DNA of 64,000 nucleotides from Sporomusaceae bacterium UBA7701 (GCA_002482545.1 DLGF01000025.1:1-64000), one strand, 5' to 3'. Counted from the first letter of the stretch, positions 51,200 to 59,716 are shown. A program made the numbers and translations. Notes: generated from the letters alone by a model not told the origin.

Positions 51200-51919
51200 C
51201 TAACGACCGGTTTTTACGGCATCGATGATCTTAACGATACGTTCGCCATAGCCGACTCCCGGAACAGCCCACTTTCCGCTGAGGCTTTCCCAGGTACTGC
51301 ACTGGGCGGAGCGGTATGGCAGCGCTCTGACCAGGTGAAAACGGGGATCGACTAGCGGCTTTAACGGATCCCGTGTCGCCGAATAGGCGATCAGGTGCTG
51401 GATATGAGCCCGCACGCCCGTACGGGGCGTTTCAAAAAAGGCGCCTTGCACGCCGCCGCCCGTTGTCCCCAAGCCGGAAAAATTGTTCTGCTGGGGCAAC
51501 ACGTCACTGCCAAAGCGGAAATACCCCGTCTCCATAATGGCCTGAGCCAAGGCCAGGTCCGGCCGGACGCCCTCGTGCGAGGCCTCTTCATAATACATAT
51601 CAACCAGTTCTTCCAGCGAGCAGTTGATTTTGGGAAACGGATTGTGCCGCCGGATAAAACTGACCATCTGCTCCCTGGATACTTCAGGAGGCCCAAAGAT
51701 CGGGGTTTCCCGGCCCTCTGCCGGGGTTTGGGATTTAGGGTACTCAAGGTCGGGTGGTCCCTTTAGAATTTCCATGATCCGTTTATAGAAATCGGTCTGT
51801 TGTCCACCGTCCGCTTCCTGTGTTGCCGGAGCCGGTGAAGCTGACGCAGCAGGCACCGCCGCAATCATCCAGATAAAGACCAAAGACCCTGCACCGATTC
51901 GCAGACCGGCTTTGCGCAT
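51200..51919 (-). CDS. Exported glucosaminidase-domain protein
   Basis: This protein of about 239 residues has a signal peptide (RKAGLRIGAGSLVFIWMIAA) and a glucosaminidase (LytF/FlgJ-type) domain at about 100-238: ALAQAIMETGYFRFGSDVLP with the catalytic Glu, QQNNFSGLG, and the Arg/Tyr-rich end with GVGYGERIVKII. It cleaves glycan strands of peptidoglycan outside the membrane. ATG at 51919 follows GAGGTGTGTCC. It stands alone. Confidence 0.85.
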   Translation of the reverse strand: MRKAGLRIGAGSLVFIWMIAAVPAASASPAPATQEADGGQQTDFYKRIMEILKGPPDLEYPKSQTPAEGRETPIFGPPEVSREQMVSFIRRHNPFPKINCSLEELVDMYYEEASHEGVRPDLALAQAIMETGYFRFGSDVLPQQNNFSGLGTTGGGVQGAFFETPRTGVRAHIQHLIAYSATRDPLKPLVDPRFHLVRALPYRSAQCSTWESLSGKWAVPGVGYGERIVKIIDAVKTGR

Positions 51920-51961
51920 GGACACACCTCGCTATCAATTCAAAATGGCAAATCTAGTAGA

Positions 51962-52507
51962 TCATGTGCTCTTACGGCGCAGGTCCTGCCGATTGGGCAC
52001 ATACATGCTGCAAAACCGTCTTCCGCAACGGGGTTTATAGCACGCCCGGCAAGTCTCCCGGTCACCGCAGTCCGCACAGCGGCAGTTGCCGCAGCCCATC
52101 GGCTCATTAGCGGACTGCTCCGCCTTCTCCGCCTGGCTGTAAAAGGAACTGGGCTGGGCATCCCTTACGGATGAAAGGGTGACAAACCGGATGATATCTT
52201 CCTGGGCCACAGGATTGATGGATACAAATTGACACCCCACGTTATAGCCGCCATTTTCCGTTTTCAGCGAACGGACGACTTCCACCGTTGCCCGCACTTT
52301 CCGGTCCGCCAATTGAAATACCAGATCCAGGCGGGTTCCTACCGGAATGGGAAACCGGCTTCGATACCGGAGCCCGCCTGCGCTTAAGTCCTCAAGCTGC
52401 AGCTGATAGCTTTTACGGATACTCTCGCCTTGCGACGTTATAATCCCGGTTGTCGTCAGCACAGTCCGTAACGCAATTCGGCGGAACCGGCGTCTGTTGC
52501 TAACCAT
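51962..52507 (-). CDS. PilZ-domain c-di-GMP receptor with cysteine-rich tail
   Basis: This protein of about 181 residues has a PilZ domain (about 3-115). The c-di-GMP motifs RxxxR (NRRRFRR) and D/NxSxxG (EDLSAGGLRYRS) are intact. The last 50 residues carry eight cysteines in a dense pattern (GCGNCRCADCGDRETC, then RACYKPRCGRRFC), probably a metal or Fe-S site. ATG at 52507 is preferred because GGGAG precedes it and family members begin with basic Arg-rich residues; a GTG start 20 codons upstream overlaps its own Shine-Dalgarno and is less likely. Confidence 0.82.
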   Translation of the reverse strand: MVSNRRRFRRIALRTVLTTTGIITSQGESIRKSYQLQLEDLSAGGLRYRSRFPIPVGTRLDLVFQLADRKVRATVEVVRSLKTENGGYNVGCQFVSINPVAQEDIIRFVTLSSVRDAQPSSFYSQAEKAEQSANEPMGCGNCRCADCGDRETCRACYKPRCGRRFCSMYVPNRQDLRRKST

Positions 52508-52664
52508 TCGGCACCACACTCCCAAGGCATTGGTTCGCCGTTTATCGCAGAATTCCTGCTTTTTCACTCCTATAAGAAGAACACCGCGGATTTCTGTTTG
52601 CTTGCGCCATCTTTCGCCGCCCCTCTGCCCTGTACACTTTGCTTGCCGTTTTTTTTAGAACGAA

Positions 52665-52694
52665 ATAAAAAAACGCCTCCCGGCGGAAGGCGTT
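52665..52694 (-). terminator. Terminator of glnS
   Basis: AACGCCT (52672-52678) pairs with AGGCGTT (52688-52694), followed on the minus strand by TTTTTTTATTTCG. Confidence 0.85.
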
Positions 52695-52742
52695 CAGGTA
52701 TAGACAAACCCAGGCTGGTGAGACCGGGCGGAGGCACTTTTC

Positions 52743-54419
52743 CTATCCTTTCTGGGCTTTGGCCCAGCTGTCCCGAAGAGCCACAATCCGGTTGAAAACA
52801 AGCTGGCCGGGAGCGCTGTCTGAATCTACGTAAAAGTACCCGTTCCGCAAAAACTGGAACCGTTCGCCAATAGCGGCCGAAGCCAAGCCAAGTTCGATCC
52901 GGCACCCGGACAGGACTTCGAGGGACCGGGGATTCAGATAGGTCTTATAGTCTTCACCCGTGTCGGGATCTTCCACCGTAAACAAGTGATCGTACAACCG
53001 CACCTCGGCTTTGGCCGAATATTCGGCCGCGACCCAGTGGATGGTTCCCTTAACCTTACGGCTGCTGCCGGAGCCGCTCCTGGTGTCGGGATCATAGGTA
53101 CACCGAAGCTCGACGATCTCTCCGGTGCGCTCGTCCTTGACGACCTGTTCGCATTTAATGATATAGGCATTTTTTAGCCGCACTTCCTGGCCCGGCGCCA
53201 GCCGGAAGAACTTCTTCGGCGGGTCTTCCATAAAGTCGTCCTGCTCGATAAACACTTCCCGAGCAAACCGCATCTTCCGGGAACCCATGGCCGGATTCTC
53301 CGGATTGTTCTCCGCCTCCAGCTCTTCTGCTTGGCCTTCGGGATAATTCTCGATCACCACTTTCAGCGGCCGCAAAACCGCCATGACCCGGGGAGCCCTG
53401 GCATTCTGGTCTTCGCGGATGCAGTGCTCCAGCAGGGAAAAGTCGACCACGCTGTTGCTTTTGGCGACGCCGATCCGGTCGCAGAAATCCCGGATGGCTT
53501 CCGGGGTGTAGCCGCGGCGGCGCAACCCGGAAATCGTCGGCATCCGGGGATCGTCCCATCCCCTGACATATCCGTTCTCCACCAAAGCGCGGAGCTTCCG
53601 CTTGCTCATTAAGGTGTACGTCAAGCCCAGCCGGGCGAATTCGATCTGCTGGGGCCGGTTTTTATGGTCCACCGCTTCCAGGCACCAGTCGTAAAGCGGA
53701 CGATGGGCTTCAAACTCCAACGTGCAAATCGAATGAGTGATGCCCTCCGCCGCGTCGGACAGCGGGTGCGCATAATCATACATGGGATAAATGCACCAGG
53801 TGTCGCCGGTCCGATGGTGAGTGGACCGCAGAATCCGGTACAAAACAGGGTCCCGCATATTCAGGTTCGGCGAGGCCATGTCGATTTTAGCCCTCAGCAC
53901 CCGGGAACCGTCAGGAAACTCGCCGTTTTTCATCCGCTCAAACAGGTCGAGATTCTCGGCTACCGTACGATTGCGGTAAGGGCTTTCCTTGCCGGGCTCC
54001 GTGAGGGTCCCCCGGTATTCTTTGATCTCCTGGGCCGACAGATCATCTACATAGGCTTTGCCTGACTTAATCAGCTGGACGGCAAAGGCATAGAGCTCCC
54101 CAAAGTAGTCGGAGGCATAGAAGAGCCGGGCCTCCCAATCGAACCCCAACCACCTTACATCCTCCTGAATCGACTCGACATACTCGACCTCCTCCTTGGA
54201 GGGGTTGGTGTCGTCAAACCGGAGGTTGCACTTTCCGCCGTACTTGGCGGCAAGTCCGAAGTTCAGGCAAATCGACTTGGCATGTCCGATATGCAGATAG
54301 CCGTTCGGCTCCGGCGGGAAGCGGGTATGCACCCGGCCGCCGTGTTTGCCGGTGCGCGCATCCTCCTCAATGATGTTCTGGATAAAGTTGCTGCCCGTGA
54401 AAGAATCATGTTCCGCCAT
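52743..54419 (-). CDS. glnS: Glutaminyl-tRNA synthetase
   Basis: This 558-residue class I enzyme attaches glutamine to tRNA-Gln. HIGH (43-46) in PEPNGYLHIGHAKSI and a MSKR (KMSKS-like) motif near 270 are present. The two-part anticodon-binding beta domain (about 340-540) is complete. ATG at 54419 follows GAGGGAGTC; the frame is open 11 codons upstream. Most Firmicutes lack glnS and use GatCAB, so its presence implies direct charging, perhaps by past transfer. It stands alone with its own terminator. Confidence 0.95.
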   Translation of the reverse strand: MAEHDSFTGSNFIQNIIEEDARTGKHGGRVHTRFPPEPNGYLHIGHAKSICLNFGLAAKYGGKCNLRFDDTNPSKEEVEYVESIQEDVRWLGFDWEARLFYASDYFGELYAFAVQLIKSGKAYVDDLSAQEIKEYRGTLTEPGKESPYRNRTVAENLDLFERMKNGEFPDGSRVLRAKIDMASPNLNMRDPVLYRILRSTHHRTGDTWCIYPMYDYAHPLSDAAEGITHSICTLEFEAHRPLYDWCLEAVDHKNRPQQIEFARLGLTYTLMSKRKLRALVENGYVRGWDDPRMPTISGLRRRGYTPEAIRDFCDRIGVAKSNSVVDFSLLEHCIREDQNARAPRVMAVLRPLKVVIENYPEGQAEELEAENNPENPAMGSRKMRFAREVFIEQDDFMEDPPKKFFRLAPGQEVRLKNAYIIKCEQVVKDERTGEIVELRCTYDPDTRSGSGSSRKVKGTIHWVAAEYSAKAEVRLYDHLFTVEDPDTGEDYKTYLNPRSLEVLSGCRIELGLASAAIGERFQFLRNGYFYVDSDSAPGQLVFNRIVALRDSWAKAQKG

Positions 54420-54690
54420 TCTATTGACTCCCTCTTTTTGGTTATTACACAATATTGTACCACACCCGGACGAATATTCAAACCACTACCTGTTCTGCAA
54501 AGGCCGGCACGGCTAAATCCGGCGGCTGTTCAGGCGACCACAGCCTTGCCCACGGCGCAGGACGGGCTGTTGTTCGCGATTATGCCGGATCCCGGCCGGT
54601 TTATTCCGTTCTCTCTATGGTTTCCCATTTTCGACCAAGTATGTGTCCCGGTTCTACGGCTGGCTTTTCTAGGCAGGCCGGATTAAACAA

Positions 54691-54709
54691 AAAGGGCCTT
54701 CGGCCCTAG
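54691..54709 (-). terminator. Terminator overlapping the stop of the next gene
   Basis: AGGGCC (54693-54698) and GGCCCT (54702-54707) form a short stem with a CTTTTTG tail on the minus strand. The stop codon of the gene at 54706-55089 lies inside the stem. Confidence 0.75.
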
Positions 54710-55089
54710 CCCTGCATATGCTCCTGCAGCGCATTTTCCGCAATGCCTTTAACCCTCTCCCAACCCGGCTTAGAGGCTATCGCAATGATCTTTTGCAGTC
54801 GCTGAATGGAAGACGCGGTAGATTTCAGCCCCAGGGCCTTTTCGACATAATGGGCTCCCCGGCGGGTCAGCACGATGTTTTCGACGGTGGCCAGCACGGG
54901 GCTGGCGTCGTCGTCGCCGAAGCGGACAACCACTCCCCCCACCAGGCCCGCCGTATACAGGGAATTAGCGGCCCGCCCCAGTTCTTCCTGTTCTAGCCCC
55001 AGTTCCAAGCCGACATTGGCCAGACGCGGCCGTTTATTATTCGTTTCGGCATAGAGCGCCATTAAGTATTTCTCCGCATTGCCATCCAC
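54706..55089 (-). CDS. Hypothetical winged-helix-like protein, 127 aa
   Basis: The N-terminal helices (NAEKYLMALYAETNNKRPRL, then LGLEQEELGRAANSLYTAGL) followed by a beta wing (VVVRFGDDD, then VENIVLTRRGAHYVEKALGL) look like a winged-helix domain. The C-terminal 30 residues are helical. No signal peptide or membrane segment. It could be a DNA-binding regulator; the family is not recognised. Confidence 0.6.
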   Translation of the reverse strand: MDGNAEKYLMALYAETNNKRPRLANVGLELGLEQEELGRAANSLYTAGLVGGVVVRFGDDDASPVLATVENIVLTRRGAHYVEKALGLKSTASSIQRLQKIIAIASKPGWERVKGIAENALQEHMQG

Positions 55090-55315
55090 GATCCGTCCCC
55101 CCTTTTTTTGTTGTTAAAGTATATGGCACCCAGCCGCAAAAGGTGCGTATGGACCCTGCCTACAAGAATAACCGGCCCGTATTCGGACAAGCTAAAAAGG
55201 CCTGATGGAAACCCGGCCGACGCCGGATCTATGGCGGAAGCAAAAGCCGCGGGCACCTTTTAGCCTCAGGAAATTTATCCTTTGCCTATAATAGAGGACA
55301 GGAGGATTTGGTAAA

Positions 55316-55522
55316 ATGCCTGATACCGTGCACGTTTCCCTCGATTTGCCGCAAAATGTCTATGACGGAATCGTCCTTCTCGCCCAGTACCAGCACAAAA
55401 CTATTCATCAGTTCATTGTTGATGCGCTGGAAGTCTCCCTGGCGGCGAACCGACGGGATTGCAGCCAGCCTGAGTACTATCCCCTAGGACCTTCTCCGTG
55501 GGAAAGCAATGTTGAACGATAA
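55316..55522 (+). CDS. Small ribbon-helix-helix-like protein, 68 aa
   Basis: The sequence opens with a strand (TVHVSLDLPQNVYD), then two helices (GIVLLAQYQHKTIHQFIVDA), which is the ribbon-helix-helix pattern, but the usual basic residues of the ribbon are missing. The last 20 residues are Pro-rich. ATG follows ACAGGAGGATTTGGTAAA. Function unknown; DNA binding is possible. Confidence 0.6.
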   Translation: MPDTVHVSLDLPQNVYDGIVLLAQYQHKTIHQFIVDALEVSLAANRRDCSQPEYYPLGPSPWESNVER

Positions 55523-55527
55523 CAAAA

Positions 55528-55560
55528 ACGCCCTCTGGACCTTCCAGAGGGCGTTTTTGT
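55528..55560 (+). terminator. Strong terminator
   Basis: ACGCCCTCTGG (55528-55538) pairs perfectly with CCAGAGGGCGT (55544-55554), followed by TTTTGTT. Confidence 0.92.
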
Positions 55561-55561
55561 T

Positions 55562-55935
55562 AATAGCGCAGGTTCACCGTTGCGTAGACCGTCGCCGCAG
55601 CCGGCTTATTCAGTCGGACGGTCCACGCGACAACTGCCCAGAGAGAGCGACGCTGCGGCATGGACTGGTAGAGGCGGTCCCTCTCCCTGTAACGGGCATC
55701 GGGCGCATCACCTAGGCCAATTCAGGGAAAAGTGGGTTGAATAGGCATCCGATCTGTCTATCCTACTCGCTTCACACGAGAATCTGACTATTGACGCCAC
55801 ATGCCTTAATCGGTAAAACTATATAGTGCAGTATCTAGTGCTGGCATGGGCATGATCAGTCGCGGGTCTGGCGAAAGACGTCCTTAGTTTCGATACAACT
55901 ATTCGTTCCGGAAATTCTGGACCGAGCCTGGGTTC
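55562..55935. other. Non-coding stretch of about 370 bases
   Basis: No convincing ORF on either strand. A weak rightward promoter-like TTGACG-N17-TAAAAC can be read near 55792, and the sequence 55840-55930 has several short inverted repeats. No known RNA could be assigned. Confidence 0.4.
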
Positions 55936-56013
55936 TTAACCGTGTAAAACTTTAAAGAGGCCGACAAGTACTACGAATACCAGGAACAAGGTCATGATCT
56001 TGTTATGACTCAC
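55936..56013 (-). CDS. Single-pass membrane peptide, 25 aa
   Basis: GTG at 56011-56013 lies 8 bases behind AAGGAGATGATACC; TAA is at 55936-55938. The peptide is a short polar head (SHNKIM) and one hydrophobic helix (TLFLVFVVLVGLFKVLHG). The good ribosome-binding site and the clean transmembrane pattern favour a real small protein. A TATAGT-type -10 lies upstream. Such peptides often regulate larger membrane proteins; the partner is unknown. Confidence 0.55.
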   Translation of the reverse strand: MSHNKIMTLFLVFVVLVGLFKVLHG

Positions 56014-56305
56014 GGTATCATCTCCTTGCTACGACTTAGTTGTACCAGTCCAAATTAACTATAGTACTTTGCCAGGGAATGCACAATTGGCAAAAACCGA
56101 CGTATCACCCGGTTATGCCGCATTTTGCGGATTTTGCTGCCGCGCACAGCCATTCCTAATTCTGTTCGGAATATTTCGAGAATGTGAAATATTTCGCATA
56201 TCATAATGGAAGCGATTTATCCGGCCAGACCTCTGCCGTCCTGTGTATTTCCCGCAAAAGCGCACCTGTTTGTTCTCAAGGTGTTGCCGGCTATACCCAT
56301 AGCCG

Positions 56306-56340
56306 AAGAGCAGCTCCGGTCTTTCCCGGGAGCTGCTCTT
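56306..56340. terminator. Large hairpin after the TPR gene
   Basis: AAGAGCAGCTCC (56306-56317) and GGAGCTGCTCTT (56329-56340) form a perfect 12-base-pair stem. It lies 25 bases past the TPR gene stop. The T tract is poor on the minus strand, so termination may be partial. Confidence 0.6.
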
Positions 56341-56364
56341 ATCGTTTTGGGCCGCAGGCCGCCT

Positions 56365-57249
56365 TTACAGCCACTCTTGGTAACCTTCCCATTTCCCCTG
56401 GAGCCTTGCTTCCGCCTTCTCCCGTTCCCGCGACCGGTCGGGAGGCATGCCCTGAAGCGCCAGTTTGTAATGCTCCTGGGCGCCGATCCTGTTTCCGGTC
56501 AGTTCAAAAGCCTGGGCCAGATTAAACTGGGCCGCCACCGAGGAAGGCTCCAGCTTAGTTGCTACATAAGAGTCCCTAAGGGCCTGCTCAAAGTTTTTCA
56601 ACCGTCCCTGGGCATGACCGCGGTTGACGAAGTAAAGGGCTGTTCCCGGTTTTAAGGCAATCGCCTGATTATAATCCGCTATGGCCGACTCGTACCGCTC
56701 CTGTTCGATATAGCACTCGCCTCTGCTGCTGTATGCCGCAGCATCGTCGGGCCTTATTTCGATTGCCTTGCTAAAATCCTCGACCGCCTTTTCATACTGC
56801 TTTGACTGCTGGTAGGCAAGCCCGCGGTAGTAGAAGGCCTCGGTCTGCTCCGGATCAAGCTTGATTACCTCCGCAAAGTCGGCCGCGGCCCGGGCGCTCT
56901 GGCCGGTCAGGCCATAAAGCAACCCGCGGTTCTCGTAGGCGGAAACCATGGTTGGATCAAGCTCGACCGCTCTGGAATAATCAGCGATCGCCAGAAACGC
57001 ATGGGCTTTGACCATTTGGAAGAAAAGGCCGCGGTTATAAAAGGCCTCCGCATTTCCCGGATCAAGCCGGATTGCCTCACAATAAGCAAAATACGCGCTG
57101 TCGTAGTCTCCGTCTGTCAGGAAGGCCTGCCCTTTCGCCAGCCAGTCGGAAGAAGTCTGCGGTTGACCGGCCAAAGCCGCGCCGGGCAGCACCACCAACA
57201 ACATCCCCAACAAACAAAATGTCAATGCTCTATACCTTACCTTAATCAT
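56365..57249 (-). CDS. Exported TPR-repeat protein
   Basis: This 294-residue protein has a signal peptide (residues 1-27, cut after ALA) and about six to seven tetratricopeptide repeats (about 35-270), each with the W/L-G-Y-A-F-A-P pattern (AIRLDPGNAEAFYNRGLFF, AVELDPTMVSAYENRGLLY, AIEIRPDDAAAYSSRGECY). TPR proteins are protein-binding scaffolds; here it acts outside the cytoplasmic membrane, possibly in the periplasm of this diderm. ATG follows AGGAGTGTG. Confidence 0.85.
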   Translation of the reverse strand: MIKVRYRALTFCLLGMLLVVLPGAALAGQPQTSSDWLAKGQAFLTDGDYDSAYFAYCEAIRLDPGNAEAFYNRGLFFQMVKAHAFLAIADYSRAVELDPTMVSAYENRGLLYGLTGQSARAAADFAEVIKLDPEQTEAFYYRGLAYQQSKQYEKAVEDFSKAIEIRPDDAAAYSSRGECYIEQERYESAIADYNQAIALKPGTALYFVNRGHAQGRLKNFEQALRDSYVATKLEPSSVAAQFNLAQAFELTGNRIGAQEHYKLALQGMPPDRSREREKAEARLQGKWEGYQEWL

Positions 57250-57380
57250 GCTATCACACTCCTGACGGTTTCTATACCAGAATTTCTCCGCCCCAGCCCA
57301 TACTCCTGCGCGCCTGGGGCGATGTTCTTCCAGAATTCAGCAGCAGCATACCGGCCACCCGAGCGGCGTACTTGAAATGC

Positions 57381-57411
57381 AAAAACGGCCCTGAGCATAA
57401 CGCAGGACCGT
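57381..57411 (-). terminator. Terminator of the Cys/His-rich peptide gene
   Basis: ACGGTCCTG...CAGGGCCGT on the minus strand forms a stem with one G-T pair, followed by TTTTTGC. The 113 bases between it and the gene show nothing else. Confidence 0.65.
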
Positions 57412-57524
57412 TCAGCATGCCGAGAAACCCATTCTGTTCAAAAACGAGCAACGGCGCTGGGCGAAGTTTGGGTGCAGCCTGACGGCTTCCGGCGGATTCC
57501 AATCCGCTTCGCCACAAGCCTAAG

Positions 57525-57716
57525 CTACACAACGATCGGGCCGAAGCAGCCCGGTTGAAAGATAATGAGGCACTTGGGGCACTGGTGATGGCAGTCGCAG
57601 TGGTGATGACATGTTTTATGGCAATCATGCTCAAATTCGTGGTGACATTTGGGACAACAGTGGTGGTGCTTGTGGTGGCACTCGTGACATTTGCGGTCAG
57701 CCGCTGATTCGTTCAC
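57525..57716 (-). CDS. Cys/His-rich metal-binding-like peptide, 63 aa
   Basis: Nearly half of the central part is Cys or His (CHECHHKHHHCCPKCHHEFE, then HDCHKTCHHHCDCHHQCPKC), ending in a hydrophobic tail (IIFQPGCFGPIVV). The start is GTG at 57716 behind AGAGAGGTGAT. Cys pairs of CxxC type are spaced through the molecule. It could store or buffer metal (zinc, nickel or copper), or be a spore-coat peptide, which are often Cys/His-rich. No signal peptide. Confidence 0.65.
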   Translation of the reverse strand: MNESAADRKCHECHHKHHHCCPKCHHEFEHDCHKTCHHHCDCHHQCPKCLIIFQPGCFGPIVV

Positions 57717-57846
57717 CTTATCACCTCTCTATGTCTTTGTTACCATAATATGATCAGTAACAGAAAAGTGTACCGGTTTTGGCGAAACCGGCAACTCTCT
57801 TGCACCTGCCCATCCGGACCGGCGGACAATAAGCCTGCAGAACGAA

Positions 57847-57881
57847 GCAAGGCTCCAAGGGCTATACCCTTGGAGCCTTGC
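57847..57881 (-). terminator. Strong hairpin behind tRNA-Thr
   Basis: GCAAGGCTCCAAGGG (57847-57861) pairs perfectly with CCCTTGGAGCCTTGC (57867-57881), a 15-base-pair stem 5 bases after the tRNA 3' end. The T tract is weak. Confidence 0.75.
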
Positions 57882-57886
57882 GTTAC

Positions 57887-57962
57887 TGGAGCCGATAACA
57901 GGATTCGAACCTGCGACCCGTTCATTACGAATGAACTGCTCTACCAGCTGAGCTATACCGGC
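57887..57962 (-). tRNA. tRNA-Thr (CGT anticodon)
   Basis: On the minus strand acceptor GCCGGTA pairs with TATCGGC, discriminator T and encoded CCA follow. The anticodon stem GTTCA/TGAAC encloses TTCGTAA with anticodon CGT. The T arm has GGTTCGAATCC. 76 bases with CCA. Confidence 0.95.
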
Positions 57963-58030
57963 ATTTTCACGATAATAATTTTAACGTCTTCAGACCCAAA
58001 AGTCAACTGTTAAACCTTAGGTAGCGCAGG

Positions 58031-59266
58031 CTAACCCTTCGAAGCCTTTTCGCCTCTCGCCAGCGAAACTGCTAATTCACCATGGATAAAAAGATCGTGA
58101 ACAAGGTCCTCATCCAGCTTTTCCTCCGCCACCATGCGGCTCATAATTCCCTCGATTTCCGCAAGGCCCAGCGCCGCGCGATAGGGCCGGTCTTCAGCCA
58201 GGGCGGCAAATACGTCCGCCACGGCGACGATCCGCGACCCCAGGCGCAGGGAGGATTTGCCGATACGGAAGGGATAGCCGGTGCCGTCGAGCCTTTCGTG
58301 ATGAAAGGCCGCCCACTCCGCAATAATGTTAAACCCGTCAATCTCATTCAATATCCGGTAGCTGTAGTATGCATGCTGTTTGACGATGGAAAACTCCTGT
58401 TCCGTCAATCGGCCCGGCTTTTCCAGTATCGCATTCGGCACCGTCAGCTTCCCCAGATCGTGGAGCAGCCCCGCGATCCGCATCATTTTTACTTCCGATT
58501 CGCTATAACCCTTTACTTCGGCCAGGAAGGCGGCGACCTCCGTCACGCTGCGCGAATGCCGCGCCGTGTACCGGCTGGTCCGGTCGATGATCGTGGCAAA
58601 AATATCCGCCACGTCTAAGACATCGTCAATATTGAGATAAACCTGCCCAAAGGAATACGTGTTTTGAAAGAACGTACTGTAATAATGCGGATTGCTCAGA
58701 TCCAGCCAGAAGCACTCTTGCTGCGCCAATTCCTCCAGGGCCCGCACAAGCTCCGGATCGAACTTGGTTCCGCGCTCGCCGGCAACCCTGGCCATTACGC
58801 CATCCCGCTGCTCCAGTATGTATACATCGTCTCTCAGGAGTACTTCCACCGTATCCGCCAGGCAAAGGATCCGGCTGAGTAGCGGAATGTCCCTGCCGGC
58901 CAGGCCGGATGGCGCAGATCCGTCCCAATAGTCGTGATGATGCCGGATTGGCAGGGCCATCGCCCCGAAGTGGCGTGAATCCTTCAAAAGAAGGTATCCG
59001 GCTTCGGCGTGATGCTTAAGGTCAGGAAGCGGTTGATGCGTATAGAGATTCCGCCGCTCCTCCCACCTGGCCGCAGCCCCGATATCGTGGAGCAGCGCAG
59101 CGTATAATAAGGTCTGACGTTCGCTGTGAGGAAGCCCGATATGCATGGCTATGCGGTCGGCGATCATGGCGGTGCGCCAGTGGTGGCGCGATAAACCGCC
59201 GTCAGACAATTCAAGGGCTAAGGATAGGGCCCGCAGTAAATTGGTGAGATAAATGTTAAAAATCAT
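58031..59266 (-). CDS. Two-domain HD / HD-GYP phosphodiesterase
   Basis: This 411-residue protein has two HD-type phosphohydrolase domains. The first (about 25-165) has HDIGAAARWEE at 60-70, HHAEAGYLLL and RHHHDYWDG. The second (about 225-390) is a full HD-GYP: LLHDLGKLTVPNAIL, KQHAYYSYRIL and HHERLDGTGYPF, which is the c-di-GMP phosphodiesterase signature. No membrane segment. With PilZ at 51962 and CheR/MotB it points to c-di-GMP control of motility. Two HD domains in one chain is less common. ATG follows GGGAGAG. Confidence 0.88.
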   Translation of the reverse strand: MIFNIYLTNLLRALSLALELSDGGLSRHHWRTAMIADRIAMHIGLPHSERQTLLYAALLHDIGAAARWEERRNLYTHQPLPDLKHHAEAGYLLLKDSRHFGAMALPIRHHHDYWDGSAPSGLAGRDIPLLSRILCLADTVEVLLRDDVYILEQRDGVMARVAGERGTKFDPELVRALEELAQQECFWLDLSNPHYYSTFFQNTYSFGQVYLNIDDVLDVADIFATIIDRTSRYTARHSRSVTEVAAFLAEVKGYSESEVKMMRIAGLLHDLGKLTVPNAILEKPGRLTEQEFSIVKQHAYYSYRILNEIDGFNIIAEWAAFHHERLDGTGYPFRIGKSSLRLGSRIVAVADVFAALAEDRPYRAALGLAEIEGIMSRMVAEEKLDEDLVHDLFIHGELAVSLARGEKASKG

Positions 59267-59502
59267 GACGGTCTCTCCCGGAGTATCCGGCGCTCAACTT
59301 CGCGGCAATGCACCATTGTCGCCTCAATACTCGCTCTAGCTAATTTTGTCTATTTTCGGCGCCGAAACTGATTAAACCTGCCGAAATTTGCAGTTTTCAC
59401 GAACTTTCCCCGGCGAAAGCGCTTGATAACCAACTATTACTACAAGACAAGCCGGGGATGGTCTGGTAAACTTGAGACAAGCAAAGGAGAGGGGAGAACG
59501 CC

Positions 59503-59667
59503 GTGACGGTTTACGACGTATTGAACAGACTGGACAAAGACATCTTGAATTGCGACGAAGTCATTCGCCGTTCTCGCCGCAAGAAAACACTGTACACGCT
59601 GGTCAGGGCGACCGAACGGAAAAAAACGCTCAGTGAAATTAAAACTTTTATTCTTGAAAACCATTAA
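59503..59667 (+). CDS. Small basic protein, 54 aa
   Basis: GTG at 59503 follows a strong AAAGGAGAGGGGAG site; TAA at 59665-59667. The sequence is helical and basic (LDKDILNCDEVIRRSRRKKT), with no membrane segment. A terminator follows at once, so it is a monocistronic small gene. No family recognised. Confidence 0.6.
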   Translation: MTVYDVLNRLDKDILNCDEVIRRSRRKKTLYTLVRATERKKTLSEIKTFILENH

Positions 59668-59687
59668 ATATTGCCGACGGTACCGAG

Positions 59688-59716
59688 ACCTCCCATGATC
59701 GGAGGTTCTATTTTTG
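59688..59716 (+). terminator. Terminator of the 54-aa gene
   Basis: ACCTCC (59688-59693) pairs with GGAGGT (59701-59706), followed by TCTATTTTTGG. Confidence 0.8.

Noticed and set aside
55562..55935. 6S RNA, tmRNA or RNase P RNA in the gene-free stretch.
   Set aside because: None of the conserved core sequences can be found, and no long bulged hairpin is obvious.
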